This document shows, piece after piece, positions 44,959 to 53,492 of a DNA stretch of 64,000 bases (position 1 is its first letter; each line of letters begins with the position of its first letter). The notes under the pieces are model-generated. The model saw only the letters and a program-made list of their open reading frames with translations, made no database searches and was not told where the DNA came from. The stretch lies in assembly GCF_003522965.1 (NCBI RefSeq), contig NZ_CP031513.1, positions 1,778,085 through 1,842,084 on the forward strand, read 5' to 3'. The DNA comes from Bombilactobacillus bombi. GTDB taxonomy: Bacteria; Bacillota; Bacilli; Lactobacillales; Lactobacillaceae. Made by a program: the position numbers and the translations under genes.

Positions 44959-45000
44959 ACCGGAATGTAGACATTTTTGTCTCAATTCCGGTTTTTTTTA
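44959..45000 (+). terminator. Terminator after second Ntn hydrolase
   Basis: Stem ACCGGAAT / ATTCCGGT with inner GACA/TGTC pairing and eight T. Confidence 0.9.
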
Positions 45001-45107
45001 ATTTAGTTGGCAAAAGACATTGTGTACAACTTATTTTGTCGTTATAATTAAAAATGAGTAAGTATTTTATAAGTTTTAATTAAGATGTTATTGGGGGAAG
45101 AGATATT

Positions 45108-46103
45108 TTGGACAAAAAGAAATCATTATACTTAACATCTGGAGTATTGGGGTTAACAACGGCTGCATTTTTGGGAATGAATGCCAATTCTGCCCAAGCT
45201 GCCAGCAAGGGTACTGTTAATTACAGTGGTGGAGCAACAACCGTCTGGGACAGTCCTAATGCTGGGCAAAAGCCACAACGTTATCTGCAAACAGGGGAAA
45301 CAGTAACCATTCAGGCTGAAAAACAAGTTTATCATCAGACTTGGTATCAAGTGGGTGACAATCAATGGGTGTCTGGACAATACATTACTCCTACAACTGA
45401 TCAGCCAGAAGTTAAAAATACCAAAGCTACTGTTGAGAAAGCAACTGATAGTGCAGCCAAAACAACAGGTACAATTACGATTAATTATCAAGATGGTTTA
45501 ACTACAGTTTGGGCGCAACCAAGTTTTCGCCAGCATACTGGTGAATATCTCAATTATGGCCAAAAGGTCGCAATCATTGGTCAAAAAACGGTTAATGGAG
45601 CTGTTTGGTATCAATTGGCTGATCAAGGCTGGGTACCGGCTGAATATGCAACATTAAATCAAGCAACTGCTTCTACTAATCCAGCACCAGCAACGACAGT
45701 AGATGTTGATAGTGTTTCTGCCGCTGCAACCACTAATCAGAGTAATGCTGCAGCTACAGTAGTTAATGCAGCCTTATCGCAAGTAGGAACTCCATATGTT
45801 TGGGGTGGCGCTACTCCTGGTCAAGGATTGGATTGCTCTGGATTAGTTCAATATGCTTATGCACAAGCTAACGTGCCTATGTCCCACTATACCGTGGCAC
45901 AAGAAAGTATGGGCCAAAAAGTTTCCTTAGATAATCTGCAACCAGGAGATATTGTTTTTTGGGGAAATGCTGGTGCTTCCTATCATGATGCTATTTATGT
46001 GGGTAATGGACAATACGTACATGCACCCCAACCGGGTGAATCTGTTAAAGTAGCAACTATTTCGCAGTATTTTATGCCATCTTTTGCAGTTCGAGTATTT
46101 TAA
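45108..46103 (+). CDS. Secreted NlpC/P60 peptidoglycan hydrolase with SH3-type repeats
   Basis: 331 aa, TTG start after GGGGGAAGAG. Signal peptide cleaved after AQA (about residue 31). Two bacterial SH3-like wall-binding repeats (about 38-85 and 122-168, each ending QWVSGQYIT / GWVPAEYAT), a Thr/Ala-rich linker, then a C40 NlpC/P60 domain (about 218-331) with catalytic Cys in GLDCSGLVQYAY, His in SYHDAIYVG and third polar residue in YVHAPQPGE. Cleaves D-Glu-DAP/Lys bonds in cell-wall stem peptides. Confidence 0.93.
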   Translation: MDKKKSLYLTSGVLGLTTAAFLGMNANSAQAASKGTVNYSGGATTVWDSPNAGQKPQRYLQTGETVTIQAEKQVYHQTWYQVGDNQWVSGQYITPTTDQPEVKNTKATVEKATDSAAKTTGTITINYQDGLTTVWAQPSFRQHTGEYLNYGQKVAIIGQKTVNGAVWYQLADQGWVPAEYATLNQATASTNPAPATTVDVDSVSAAATTNQSNAAATVVNAALSQVGTPYVWGGATPGQGLDCSGLVQYAYAQANVPMSHYTVAQESMGQKVSLDNLQPGDIVFWGNAGASYHDAIYVGNGQYVHAPQPGESVKVATISQYFMPSFAVRVF

Positions 46104-46159
46104 TCTTGATAATAATATACAAACTGATATGACTATGGTACAATGACAACAATAAGATA

Positions 46160-46291
46160 ACTTCTTCGGGGTCGGGTGTAATTCCCAATCGGCGGTAACA
46201 AGCTTTAGTTTGAAGTCCGCGACCTGCCAATGGCAGTTGATCTAGTGCAAATCTAGAACCGACAGTTAAAGTCTGGATGAAAGAAGAAGTT
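46160..46291 (+). ncRNA. FMN riboswitch (RFN element)
   Basis: Conserved RFN blocks in order: CTTCGGGGTCGGGTG, AATTCCCAATCGGCGGTAA, AAGTCCGCGACC, TGCAAATCTAGAACCGACAGTT, AAGTCTGGATGAAAGAAGAAG. P1 arms are CTTCTTC and GAAGAAG. It controls the downstream riboflavin transporter operon, lowering expression when FMN is plentiful. Confidence 0.96.
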
Positions 46292-46344
46292 TCTTCAACT
46301 TAAGGTTTTTTATTGTGGTTATTTGTTGAAGATTCTTCATTAGT

Positions 46345-46377
46345 ATTTACCCCGCAATTTTGCGGGGTATTTTTTTG
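46345..46377 (+). terminator. Riboswitch-controlled terminator
   Basis: Stem TACCCCGC / GCGGGGTA with seven T, between the FMN aptamer and ribU. Confidence 0.9.
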
Positions 46378-46451
46378 TCTTAGCTCCGGATAAGTCATCG
46401 AATAATTGAGAACGCTTTTTTATAAAGCGACTAATTTGGAGGGGACTTATA

Positions 46452-47111
46452 GTGAAACGGAATCAGAATTATGTCAGATATATAACTTTTTTGGCGGCTT
46501 TTGGGGCGTTGGCCTATTTATCAGCAGCCTTTTTAAAGATTCCAATGATTGCTTTTTTGAAATATGAACCGAAGGACGTCATTTTAATCTTAGGCGGGAT
46601 GGTTTTTGGACCAATTTTTGCCATTATTTTATCAGTCATCGTGCCATTTTTTGAATTAATTACGACTAGTTCCACGGGAATTATTGGTTTTGTTATGAAT
46701 GTGATTGCAGCTATTTGTTTTGTTTTGCCACCAGTGATTGCCTATTCAAAGAAAAAGAAAACCAAGAATTTAATTATTGGCTTAATCGTCGGAATTATTA
46801 TGTTAACTATTTCGATGTTATTGTGGAATTATTTGTTAGCACCAATATTTTTTGGTTATCCACGTTCGCAAGTAGTTGGAATGTTAATACCGATTATTTT
46901 GCCTTTTAATCTGATAAAAGGTGGTTTAAATTCTTTATTTGTTCTAATTCTTTATAAACCAATTGTCAAAGCCTTAATGAAAAGTAATATTTTGCGTAAA
47001 TCTGATTTTAATATGATTAATAATGAATCTAAATGGACCAATTATGCCATTATCGCTTTAATTATTATTACAATTATTTTATTGGTTATGAGCTACTTCA
47101 AATTAATTTAA
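46452..47111 (+). CDS. ribU: Riboflavin ECF transporter S component RibU
   Basis: 219 aa, GTG start after TTGGAGGGG. Five to six membrane segments; FLKIPMIAFLKYEPKDVILILGGMVFGP in the first third is the RibU riboflavin-binding signature. Under FMN riboswitch control. Unusually, the three genes of an ECF energising module follow in the same operon. Confidence 0.93.
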   Translation: MKRNQNYVRYITFLAAFGALAYLSAAFLKIPMIAFLKYEPKDVILILGGMVFGPIFAIILSVIVPFFELITTSSTGIIGFVMNVIAAICFVLPPVIAYSKKKKTKNLIIGLIVGIIMLTISMLLWNYLLAPIFFGYPRSQVVGMLIPIILPFNLIKGGLNSLFVLILYKPIVKALMKSNILRKSDFNMINNESKWTNYAIIALIIITIILLVMSYFKLI

Positions 47112-47124
47112 AGAGGTAATTATT

Positions 47125-47988
47125 GTGGAAACAGCGCTTTTGCAAGTGCAGCATTTACAATATGTGGCAGAGCAGTTAGTTAATCTCGAATTAGAAACTA
47201 CCAAACATGAGATCTTGCATGATGTTAATTTTTCGATTCAAGCTCAAGACTTTGTGGGTTTGGTTGGCCCCAATGGATCTGGCAAGACTACTTTGAGCAA
47301 ATTGTTAACACGAATTTTAGAACCCACTGCGGGGAAGATTTTGATCAATGGGACTGATTATCAAGCTGTAACACCACAGTGGCAGTTGCACCAATATGTA
47401 AGCATGGTTTTTCAAAACGTTGATGCCCAATTTATTGGTCCTAATTTTGTTGAGGATATGGCGCTTTACTTGGGGAACTTTAATTGGTCACCTGCTAAAA
47501 TCCAAGCTCGCATTCAAGAGATTAGCGACCAGCTAGGATTAGAAGAATTAATTGAGCGGCCCTTTAATAGCTTATCTGGTGGTCAAAAGCAATTATTGGC
47601 AATTGCAGAAGCGTTGGCGCTACAGCCGCAATTATTAATTTTAGATGAGCCAACTGCGCAACTTGATCCTGAAAATACGCAACTGGTTTTAAATTTATTG
47701 CAAAAATTACAAACACAATATCAGATAACCATTATTTTAGTGACACATAAGTTAGCAGAATTAGCCTTAACTAATCGAGTTTTGATTTTAAATCATGGAA
47801 CAATTACGCAAACTTGTGCAACTGATAAATTATTAACAGATATGACTTTATTACAACAAAACCAATTACCCGTACCAGATACAGTGACTATTGCGCAGCA
47901 TTTTCAAAAGTTGACGGGCAAACAGCTCATGCTAAACAATTCCAACTTAGAGACTTTTATTCAAACTTTTAAGGAGCAGTTATGTTAG
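47125..47988 (+). CDS. ECF transporter ATPase (EcfA1-like)
   Basis: 287 aa, GTG start after AAGAGG. Walker A GPNGSGKTTL, Q-loop MVFQNVDAQFIGPNFVEDMALYL, signature LSGGQKQL, Walker B LLILDEPTAQLD, H-loop VTHK. The C-terminal 70 residues extend past the ATPase core as in EcfA proteins. Overlaps the second ATPase by seven bases. Confidence 0.9.
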   Translation: METALLQVQHLQYVAEQLVNLELETTKHEILHDVNFSIQAQDFVGLVGPNGSGKTTLSKLLTRILEPTAGKILINGTDYQAVTPQWQLHQYVSMVFQNVDAQFIGPNFVEDMALYLGNFNWSPAKIQARIQEISDQLGLEELIERPFNSLSGGQKQLLAIAEALALQPQLLILDEPTAQLDPENTQLVLNLLQKLQTQYQITIILVTHKLAELALTNRVLILNHGTITQTCATDKLLTDMTLLQQNQLPVPDTVTIAQHFQKLTGKQLMLNNSNLETFIQTFKEQLC

Positions 47989-48794
47989 AACTTAAGCACC
48001 TTAACTATTTGCCACCCCAACACAAACAGCCATTATGGCAAAATCTGACTCTTCAAATGTATCCTGGAAAGATTTATGGTTTGATTGGCGTTAATGGTGT
48101 AGGCAAAACAACCTTGTTAAATTTATTAAGCGGTTTGATTACACCAACTCAAGGTGACGTCTATTGGCAACAACAACCAATTCACCGCTCTAAAAAAGCT
48201 TTACGGACCTATTTAGCAACTGTGGGCTATTGTTTACAAGATGCTGATCACTTGTTTTTTAAACAGACTGTTCAAGAAGAACTAGAATACCATCATAAAG
48301 GTTCAATGCCTCAGATTATCGAGAAGTTGCAACTGGAAACTTTATTAGAATTGTCGCCTTTTGAGTTGTCTGGTGGTCAAAAAAAGCGACTGGCCCTAGC
48401 GATTATGCTGTTAAAACAACCACAAATGTTGTTTTGTGACGAAATTACAGCAGGATTAGATACTCACTTTCAAGATGTGGTCATGAGTCTTTTGCAAGAT
48501 TATTGTCAAGAACATTTAGTCCTATTAGTAACTCACAATTTGGATGAGGCTGTGAAATATTGTGATGAGCTTTTATTTTTAGATCAAAGTGGCTTACACG
48601 CTTATACAGTCTCCGCTGTCTTAAAGCAGCCAGAGATTTTTGAACAGTTTCAGTTATTGATGCCGCGCAGTTTAGAGATTTGTCAGGCATTAATGAACGC
48701 AGGCATTTTACCTCCAAATTCTTATTATCGTTCAGATGAAGAAATTGCCCAAGCTTTAGCCACACTTTGGAATAAAGGAACGAATCAATTATGA
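47982..48794 (+). CDS. ECF transporter ATPase (EcfA2-like)
   Basis: 270 aa. Walker A GVNGVGKTTL, Q-loop GYCLQDADHLFF, signature LSGGQKKR, Walker B MLFCDEITAGLD (the usual DEPT is DEIT), H-loop VTHN. Overlaps both neighbours, so strictly co-translated with EcfA1 and EcfT. Confidence 0.9.
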   Translation: MLELKHLNYLPPQHKQPLWQNLTLQMYPGKIYGLIGVNGVGKTTLLNLLSGLITPTQGDVYWQQQPIHRSKKALRTYLATVGYCLQDADHLFFKQTVQEELEYHHKGSMPQIIEKLQLETLLELSPFELSGGQKKRLALAIMLLKQPQMLFCDEITAGLDTHFQDVVMSLLQDYCQEHLVLLVTHNLDEAVKYCDELLFLDQSGLHAYTVSAVLKQPEIFEQFQLLMPRSLEICQALMNAGILPPNSYYRSDEEIAQALATLWNKGTNQL

Positions 48795-49546
48795 CTGCAA
48801 CTGCAAAATTAGATGGACGAACCAAACTTTTAACGTGTGTATTTTTAACTTTATTTATGTTTAGCTTTCATTATTATTGGCAGTATTTAGTTATTATTAT
48901 GCTATTTGCTATATTACTACTGGTTGGTTTTAATGCTCAGGAACGCGGGCAACTATTTCGCCATTGGAAATTAATTACTTTTTTGCCGGCGATAAATTTA
49001 TTTGCGAATTTGTTTTTTGTTAATGGACGAGTCATCTGGTCTTGGGGGTGGCTGCATTTAACCAATTTAGATTTGCAAATATTTATTCGGATTGCGTTAT
49101 TGTTAATGTTTGCTTTGGCTTTAACCATTAAAACTACACCGCAAGAACTAGCTTTATCAGTGGGTAAAATATTCAATTCGTTATCGTTCAGACGTTATCA
49201 CGGAGCTGGAGTGCCCTTGGTAATTATTATTATGGTATCTTTTATTGATGAATTTCAAGTTACCTTTGTCACAGTGAAGCAAGCATATCGCTTACGTGCT
49301 AGTACAGCAGCAGAAGTGAAGGGATGGCAAAGAATCTTAGATTATGCCTTTTTATTGCAGCCGATTATTTTAATATCTATGAAAAAAGCAGATCAGGTAG
49401 CGGATGCCTTAACTGCTAAGGGTTATCATCATAATTCGAGTTTATTTGATTATCAATCAATTAAGTATCATTGGTTAGATTGGTTGGTTTATAGTGCTTT
49501 AGTCGCTTTAGTAGTAGTGAATGTGCTACTAGTGCGAATATTTTAA
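48791..49546 (+). CDS. ECF transporter transmembrane component (EcfT-like)
   Basis: 251 aa, about five membrane segments, ATGA overlap with the ATPase gene. The two Ala-Arg-Gly coupling motifs expected in EcfT are divergent: VKQAYRLRAS and LTAKGYHH. This suggests a module specialised for its own ATPases and RibU rather than the general module encoded elsewhere in most lactobacilli. Confidence 0.88.
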   Translation: MTATAKLDGRTKLLTCVFLTLFMFSFHYYWQYLVIIMLFAILLLVGFNAQERGQLFRHWKLITFLPAINLFANLFFVNGRVIWSWGWLHLTNLDLQIFIRIALLLMFALALTIKTTPQELALSVGKIFNSLSFRRYHGAGVPLVIIIMVSFIDEFQVTFVTVKQAYRLRASTAAEVKGWQRILDYAFLLQPIILISMKKADQVADALTAKGYHHNSSLFDYQSIKYHWLDWLVYSALVALVVVNVLLVRIF

Positions 49547-49556
49547 GATGTTTAGC

Positions 49557-49584
49557 TTGACTTGTTAACTATAATGCGTATAAT
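49557..49584 (+). promoter_or_regulatory. Promoter of the 39-aa small protein gene
   Basis: TTGACT (49557-49562), 16-bp spacer, TATAAT (49579-49584). Confidence 0.65.
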
Positions 49585-49640
49585 TGGTTACATCGCTACC
49601 TTGAGACCATTCGAGAATTAAAGTGGATGGAGGAATCAAG

Positions 49641-49760
49641 ATGAAATATCAAGTACAATTAGACACACAAAAACAACTATTTATTGTCGTTAATCCTAAG
49701 AATAAACGTAAGGCAACTGGTGCAACTATCCAGCAGGCACTAGCCGCTATTGATAATTAA
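49641..49760 (+). CDS. Small hypothetical protein (39 aa)
   Basis: Begins MKYQVQLDTQKQLFIVV and ends ATIQQALAAIDN. It has a strong SD (GGAGG, six bases before the ATG), its own promoter at 49557-49584 and a terminator ten bases after the stop, i.e. all marks of an independent gene. No membrane segment; a short beta hairpin plus helix is likely. Function unknown. Confidence 0.72.
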   Translation: MKYQVQLDTQKQLFIVVNPKNKRKATGATIQQALAAIDN

Positions 49761-49771
49761 TTGCTAATTTA

Positions 49772-49799
49772 ACTCCAACCATTAGGTTGGAGTATTTTT
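49772..49799 (+). terminator. Terminator of the 39-aa gene
   Basis: Stem ACTCCAACC / GGTTGGAGT with a 4-base loop and T-run. Confidence 0.9.
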
Positions 49800-49922
49800 G
49801 TGCTTGAATTTTGATTTTTGAGAAAATTGCCAACAAAAATATGTTGTAATAGTTTGAAAGATTTATTATAATTATTAAAATTTAATTAGACTAGCCAAAA
49901 TAAAAGATTGGAGTGGAAGCAG

Positions 49923-50219
49923 ATGCGTTGGTTAATTCCGTCTCATAAAAGAAATAATTTTGATAAGATTATTAACGACTACCCCAATAAATACACTAAG
50001 CCTATGCAAGTTACTAATCGGATAACGGATATTTTACTAGATATTGATATTATTTTAGTAGTGCTAGTTTTTTTGAAAGTACATGTCCAATTCTGGGAAG
50101 TGCTGGTAAGTATTTTGCTTTTCTTAATGATAATCTGCTCTATAAGTTTTGTTGTTTTAGATTATCGTATACGGCGAAAAGGAAATTCCCAAGGTAAATA
50201 TTGGAATTACTGGTCTTAA
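49923..50219 (+). CDS. Small membrane protein
   Basis: 98 aa from the ATG after TTGGAGTGG. Cytosolic N-terminus with basic residues (about 1-35), two adjacent membrane segments (about 41-60 and 64-88) and a short basic tail with RIRRKG. I do not recognise the family. Single gene. Confidence 0.72.
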   Translation: MRWLIPSHKRNNFDKIINDYPNKYTKPMQVTNRITDILLDIDIILVVLVFLKVHVQFWEVLVSILLFLMIICSISFVVLDYRIRRKGNSQGKYWNYWS

Positions 50220-50229
50220 GATTATGTAA

Positions 50230-50258
50230 GGGGAGCAAGATAAAAATCTTGCTCCCCT
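50230..50258. terminator. Hairpin between convergent genes
   Basis: Perfect stem GGGGAGCAAGAT / ATCTTGCTCCCC, but no strong T-run on either side; probably a terminator or 3'-end stabiliser. Confidence 0.55.
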
Positions 50259-50297
50259 ATTATAACGATTAAAAATCTCAAAATTCATTATTGATTG

Positions 50298-51200
50298 TTA
50301 TTTGGTTTTTAAATCATCAATAGTATTGATGTTTTTCATATATTTAGGAACAGCTAAACCAGTTTTAGCTCCTGGAAGATTACTCCGAACTACATCAATC
50401 TTATTGTGGTATTTCTTTTCATAAAGACCTTGTGTGACAGGCAATTCAGCCACGACAGTCGCATCAGCAGATTTGGAAGATAAGGCACTCCACATTATAC
50501 CCACATCAAGTTGGCGCATATCGACTTTGTAGCCATGATCAGTCAAAACTTTTTTCACTAAGTTAGTTGCAGCCACTTCATAGTCAAAAGGCGTATAAAC
50601 AAGGGTGACTTTTTTGCCATTACCAGCAGGAACATTTTGCAGCCAAGCCTTAATTTGTTGAGGATGCTGATTAATATAGTCTTTGACAGCCGTTTCCGTT
50701 TTTACACCACTATTAATCTTCATCATTAAAGGAGTAGCTTCATCTAGTTGCCAATGGAAATTTTTTAAAAATTGATAAACGCCGGGATTATCTTTTTTTA
50801 AACCTAAGCGGGCCACGGTCCGCATACTTTCACCTTTACCAAAAACGTGCTTAGGATCTTTAAGAAATTTTAGATTATATTTTTCTACCATCCAGTGAGG
50901 TTGCCAAGCCGTGACGACAATTGGTTGCTTGTTTTTGGTAGCTTTGTCTAACGTACTAATCATAGCCGCTGTGGAACTAGTCATTAGCTGCCATTTTTGG
51001 GACTTCAAGTGATAACTTGTCAAAGCTTGATCGGCTCTTCCCATAATACCTGAACCTGCTTCAATTCCGGTAATTGTGTAATTGATTTGAGGACCTAAGG
51101 ACTTATGACTTTGATATTTAGGCAGCTGAGCACCATTGCAGCCTACTAATATTAGTACTAAACTCAGACTAGTCAACCATAATAATAATTTTTTCTTCAT
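50298..51200 (-). CDS. opuAC: Glycine betaine ABC transporter substrate-binding lipoprotein
   Basis: 300 aa. Signal peptide with lipobox LVGC (Cys about 21). Domain of the OpuAC type: VVTAWQPHWMVEKYNLKFLKDPK carries the Trp that helps cage the trimethylammonium group, and LVYTPFDYEVAATNLVKKVL and MWSALSSKSADATV follow. Third gene of the opu operon; osmoprotectant import. Confidence 0.92.
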   Translation of the reverse strand: MKKKLLLWLTSLSLVLILVGCNGAQLPKYQSHKSLGPQINYTITGIEAGSGIMGRADQALTSYHLKSQKWQLMTSSTAAMISTLDKATKNKQPIVVTAWQPHWMVEKYNLKFLKDPKHVFGKGESMRTVARLGLKKDNPGVYQFLKNFHWQLDEATPLMMKINSGVKTETAVKDYINQHPQQIKAWLQNVPAGNGKKVTLVYTPFDYEVAATNLVKKVLTDHGYKVDMRQLDVGIMWSALSSKSADATVVAELPVTQGLYEKKYHNKIDVVRSNLPGAKTGLAVPKYMKNINTIDDLKTK

Positions 51201-51211
51201 TGACTGCCTCC

Positions 51212-52069
51212 TTAATGAGCATGCTTATCTTGCGTTAAAGATTGTGTAATCCGGTCCAAAATAATCGCCAAAATTACTACTGCTAATCCAGCGGCAAAAC
51301 CAGCACCAGCGTCATTACGGCCAACAGCAAAGTAAACTTGCGTTCCTAATCCGAGAGCACCAATCATTGAAGCAATAACTACCATAGAAAGTGCCAACAT
51401 TAAACTTTGATTAATACCCGCCATAATAGTAGAACGGGCTAGCGGTAATTCCACTTTAAATAACTTTTGCCAAGCGTTAGATCCATAAGCATCAGCCGCT
51501 TCAACTAAGTCAGCTGGTACTTGACGAATACCAAGGTTAGTCATTCGCACCGTTGGAGGTGTCGCAAAAATCACCGAGGCCAAAACTCCTGGAACCATCC
51601 CGATACCGAAAAAAGCAACCGCCGGAATTAAGTAGACAAAAGCTGGCATTGTTTGCATAAAGTCCAAAATAGGATTAACAATAGCTTGGACAGTTGTTTT
51701 TTTAGCCATCCAAATGCCTAATGGTACCCCAACAATCAGGGCAATGAGCGTTGAGGTTAACACTAGGGTTAAGGTTTCAGTCATATCATGCCAAAATCCT
51801 AGATTCCAAATTAAGAGTAATCCTAATAATTCAAATGTTAATAAGCCCCATTTTTTAGTATTGCGCTTTTCCCAATAAGTAATTGCCAAAATAATAATAA
51901 TAAAAAGCCATACAGGTAATAAATCAAAAACCCATTGAAAACCATTAATAATTCCTTGAAAAAAATTAGTAATACTATTAAAGAAACCACTAAATTGTGT
52001 GAGCCAATCAACCAAATCATTAATCCATTTAGCTAAGGGTAATTTGGGAATTTGTACTAATGATGTCAT
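51212..52069 (-). CDS. opuAB: Glycine betaine ABC transporter permease
   Basis: 285 aa, about six to seven membrane segments and the binding-protein-dependent permease motif EAADAYGSNAWQKLFKVELPLARSTIMAGINQ. Overlaps the ATPase gene by four bases. Confidence 0.92.
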   Translation of the reverse strand: MTSLVQIPKLPLAKWINDLVDWLTQFSGFFNSITNFFQGIINGFQWVFDLLPVWLFIIIILAITYWEKRNTKKWGLLTFELLGLLLIWNLGFWHDMTETLTLVLTSTLIALIVGVPLGIWMAKKTTVQAIVNPILDFMQTMPAFVYLIPAVAFFGIGMVPGVLASVIFATPPTVRMTNLGIRQVPADLVEAADAYGSNAWQKLFKVELPLARSTIMAGINQSLMLALSMVVIASMIGALGLGTQVYFAVGRNDAGAGFAAGLAVVILAIILDRITQSLTQDKHAH

Positions 52070-53265
52070 TTTTCAACCTCCTCACCAGCAATAGCCGCAA
52101 GCACAGATCCCCGTAAAATAATACCTAATAAATGTTGTTGCTCATCTAAAACGGCATAAGGAATCGGAGTCCGTGAAATCTTATCGATTAGATCATTAAT
52201 CAAAACATCCGGTCCTGTAGTGGGAACATCAGTCTTCATCACTGAACGCAAGTCCTTACTGCCTTTTCTGATTAAGGCAGCCACGTCGTCAGAATCCACA
52301 AAACCAACAAAACGATGATCATCATCAACTACATAAATTGAAGAAATGTCATTAGCCCGCATTTGCCGCAAGGCTACTCGCGGACCAGATTTTTTAATAT
52401 TAACAGTGTTGGCTTTAGTCATAACACTTTTAACTGTTAAAGCCTTTGTCCGGTCAACATCTTCAATAAAGCGTTCAACATAGTCATTGGCAGGATTGGT
52501 CAAAATGTTTTCGGGATCGCCAATTTGATCAATAGTTCCATCATGCATAATCAGAATATGATCACCAATACGCAAAGCTTCATTTAAATCATGACTGATA
52601 AAAATAATCGTTTTGTGCATTTTTTCTTGAATTTCTAGTAATTGATCTTGCATATCCTTACGATTAAGAGGATCTAGTGCTGAAAAAGCCTCATCCATCA
52701 ATAAAATTTGGGCATCATTAGCGAGCGCCCGAGCTAACCCCACGCGCTGTTGCATCCCTCCGGACAACTGATCGGGATACTGATCATCATAACCATGTAA
52801 ATGGACTAATTCTAAGGCTTCATGGGCCTTTTGGTTTCTCTTCTCTAAATCGACACCTTGAACTTCTAAACCATAACCAGCATTTTGCAAGACCGTCATA
52901 TTCGGAAATAGGGCAAAGTTTTGAAAAACCATGCTCAATTTTTGCTGCCGTAATTGGCGTAATTGCTTTTTATTGAGCTTCATAATATCTTCGCCCTCAA
53001 TATAAACTTCACCGCGGGTCGGATTAATCAAACGATTTAACATCCGTACTAAAGTGGATTTACCACTGCCGGAAAGTCCCATAATAACAAAAATTTCTCC
53101 GGCATTAACTGAAAAATTCGCACGATTGACACCAACAGTTGCACCAGTCTTTTTTAAAATATCGGCCTTCGATGCACCTTGTTGTAATAATTTGAGTGCT
53201 TCAGATTTATGAGCACCAAATATTTTGGTTAAATTATGCACCTCAACCTTTGCTTGTTTCTCCAA
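52066..53265 (-). CDS. opuAA: Glycine betaine/proline ABC transporter ATP-binding protein
   Basis: 399 aa. The N-terminal extension with HKSEALKLLQQGASKADILKKTG is typical of OpuAA/ProV. Walker [11 protein letters not shown], signature LSGGMQQR, Walker B ILLMDEAFSALDP, then two C-terminal CBS domains (about 275-395) that sense ionic strength in OpuA. First gene of the operon; AGGAGG before the ATG. Confidence 0.95.
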   Translation of the reverse strand: MEKQAKVEVHNLTKIFGAHKSEALKLLQQGASKADILKKTGATVGVNRANFSVNAGEIFVIMGLSGSGKSTLVRMLNRLINPTRGEVYIEGEDIMKLNKKQLRQLRQQKLSMVFQNFALFPNMTVLQNAGYGLEVQGVDLEKRNQKAHEALELVHLHGYDDQYPDQLSGGMQQRVGLARALANDAQILLMDEAFSALDPLNRKDMQDQLLEIQEKMHKTIIFISHDLNEALRIGDHILIMHDGTIDQIGDPENILTNPANDYVERFIEDVDRTKALTVKSVMTKANTVNIKKSGPRVALRQMRANDISSIYVVDDDHRFVGFVDSDDVAALIRKGSKDLRSVMKTDVPTTGPDVLINDLIDKISRTPIPYAVLDEQQHLLGIILRGSVLAAIAGEEVEK

Positions 53266-53492
53266 ACAAAAACCTCCTTAATAATTGGAGTACTAATATA
53301 ACAAATAACTCAAATTTGATTAGCTAATAGTGATAGCTACCACAAAAGTTATAGTACTAGTCTAACGCATTTGCCCATTTAGCGCCAAAGTTATGAATAA
53401 TTATCCCCCAGCATGTGGAATTGACCAAAGAATAATTAATTATTTGGGTAATTAATTATTGATAAATAAATATCACTGAGGGAGACCAACAA

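Larger units (their letters stand above)
46104..46451 (+). other. Leader region of ribU (348 bp)
   Basis: Non-coding: holds the FMN riboswitch (46160-46291) and its downstream terminator (46345-46377), then about 70 bases to the ribU SD. Confidence 0.8.
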
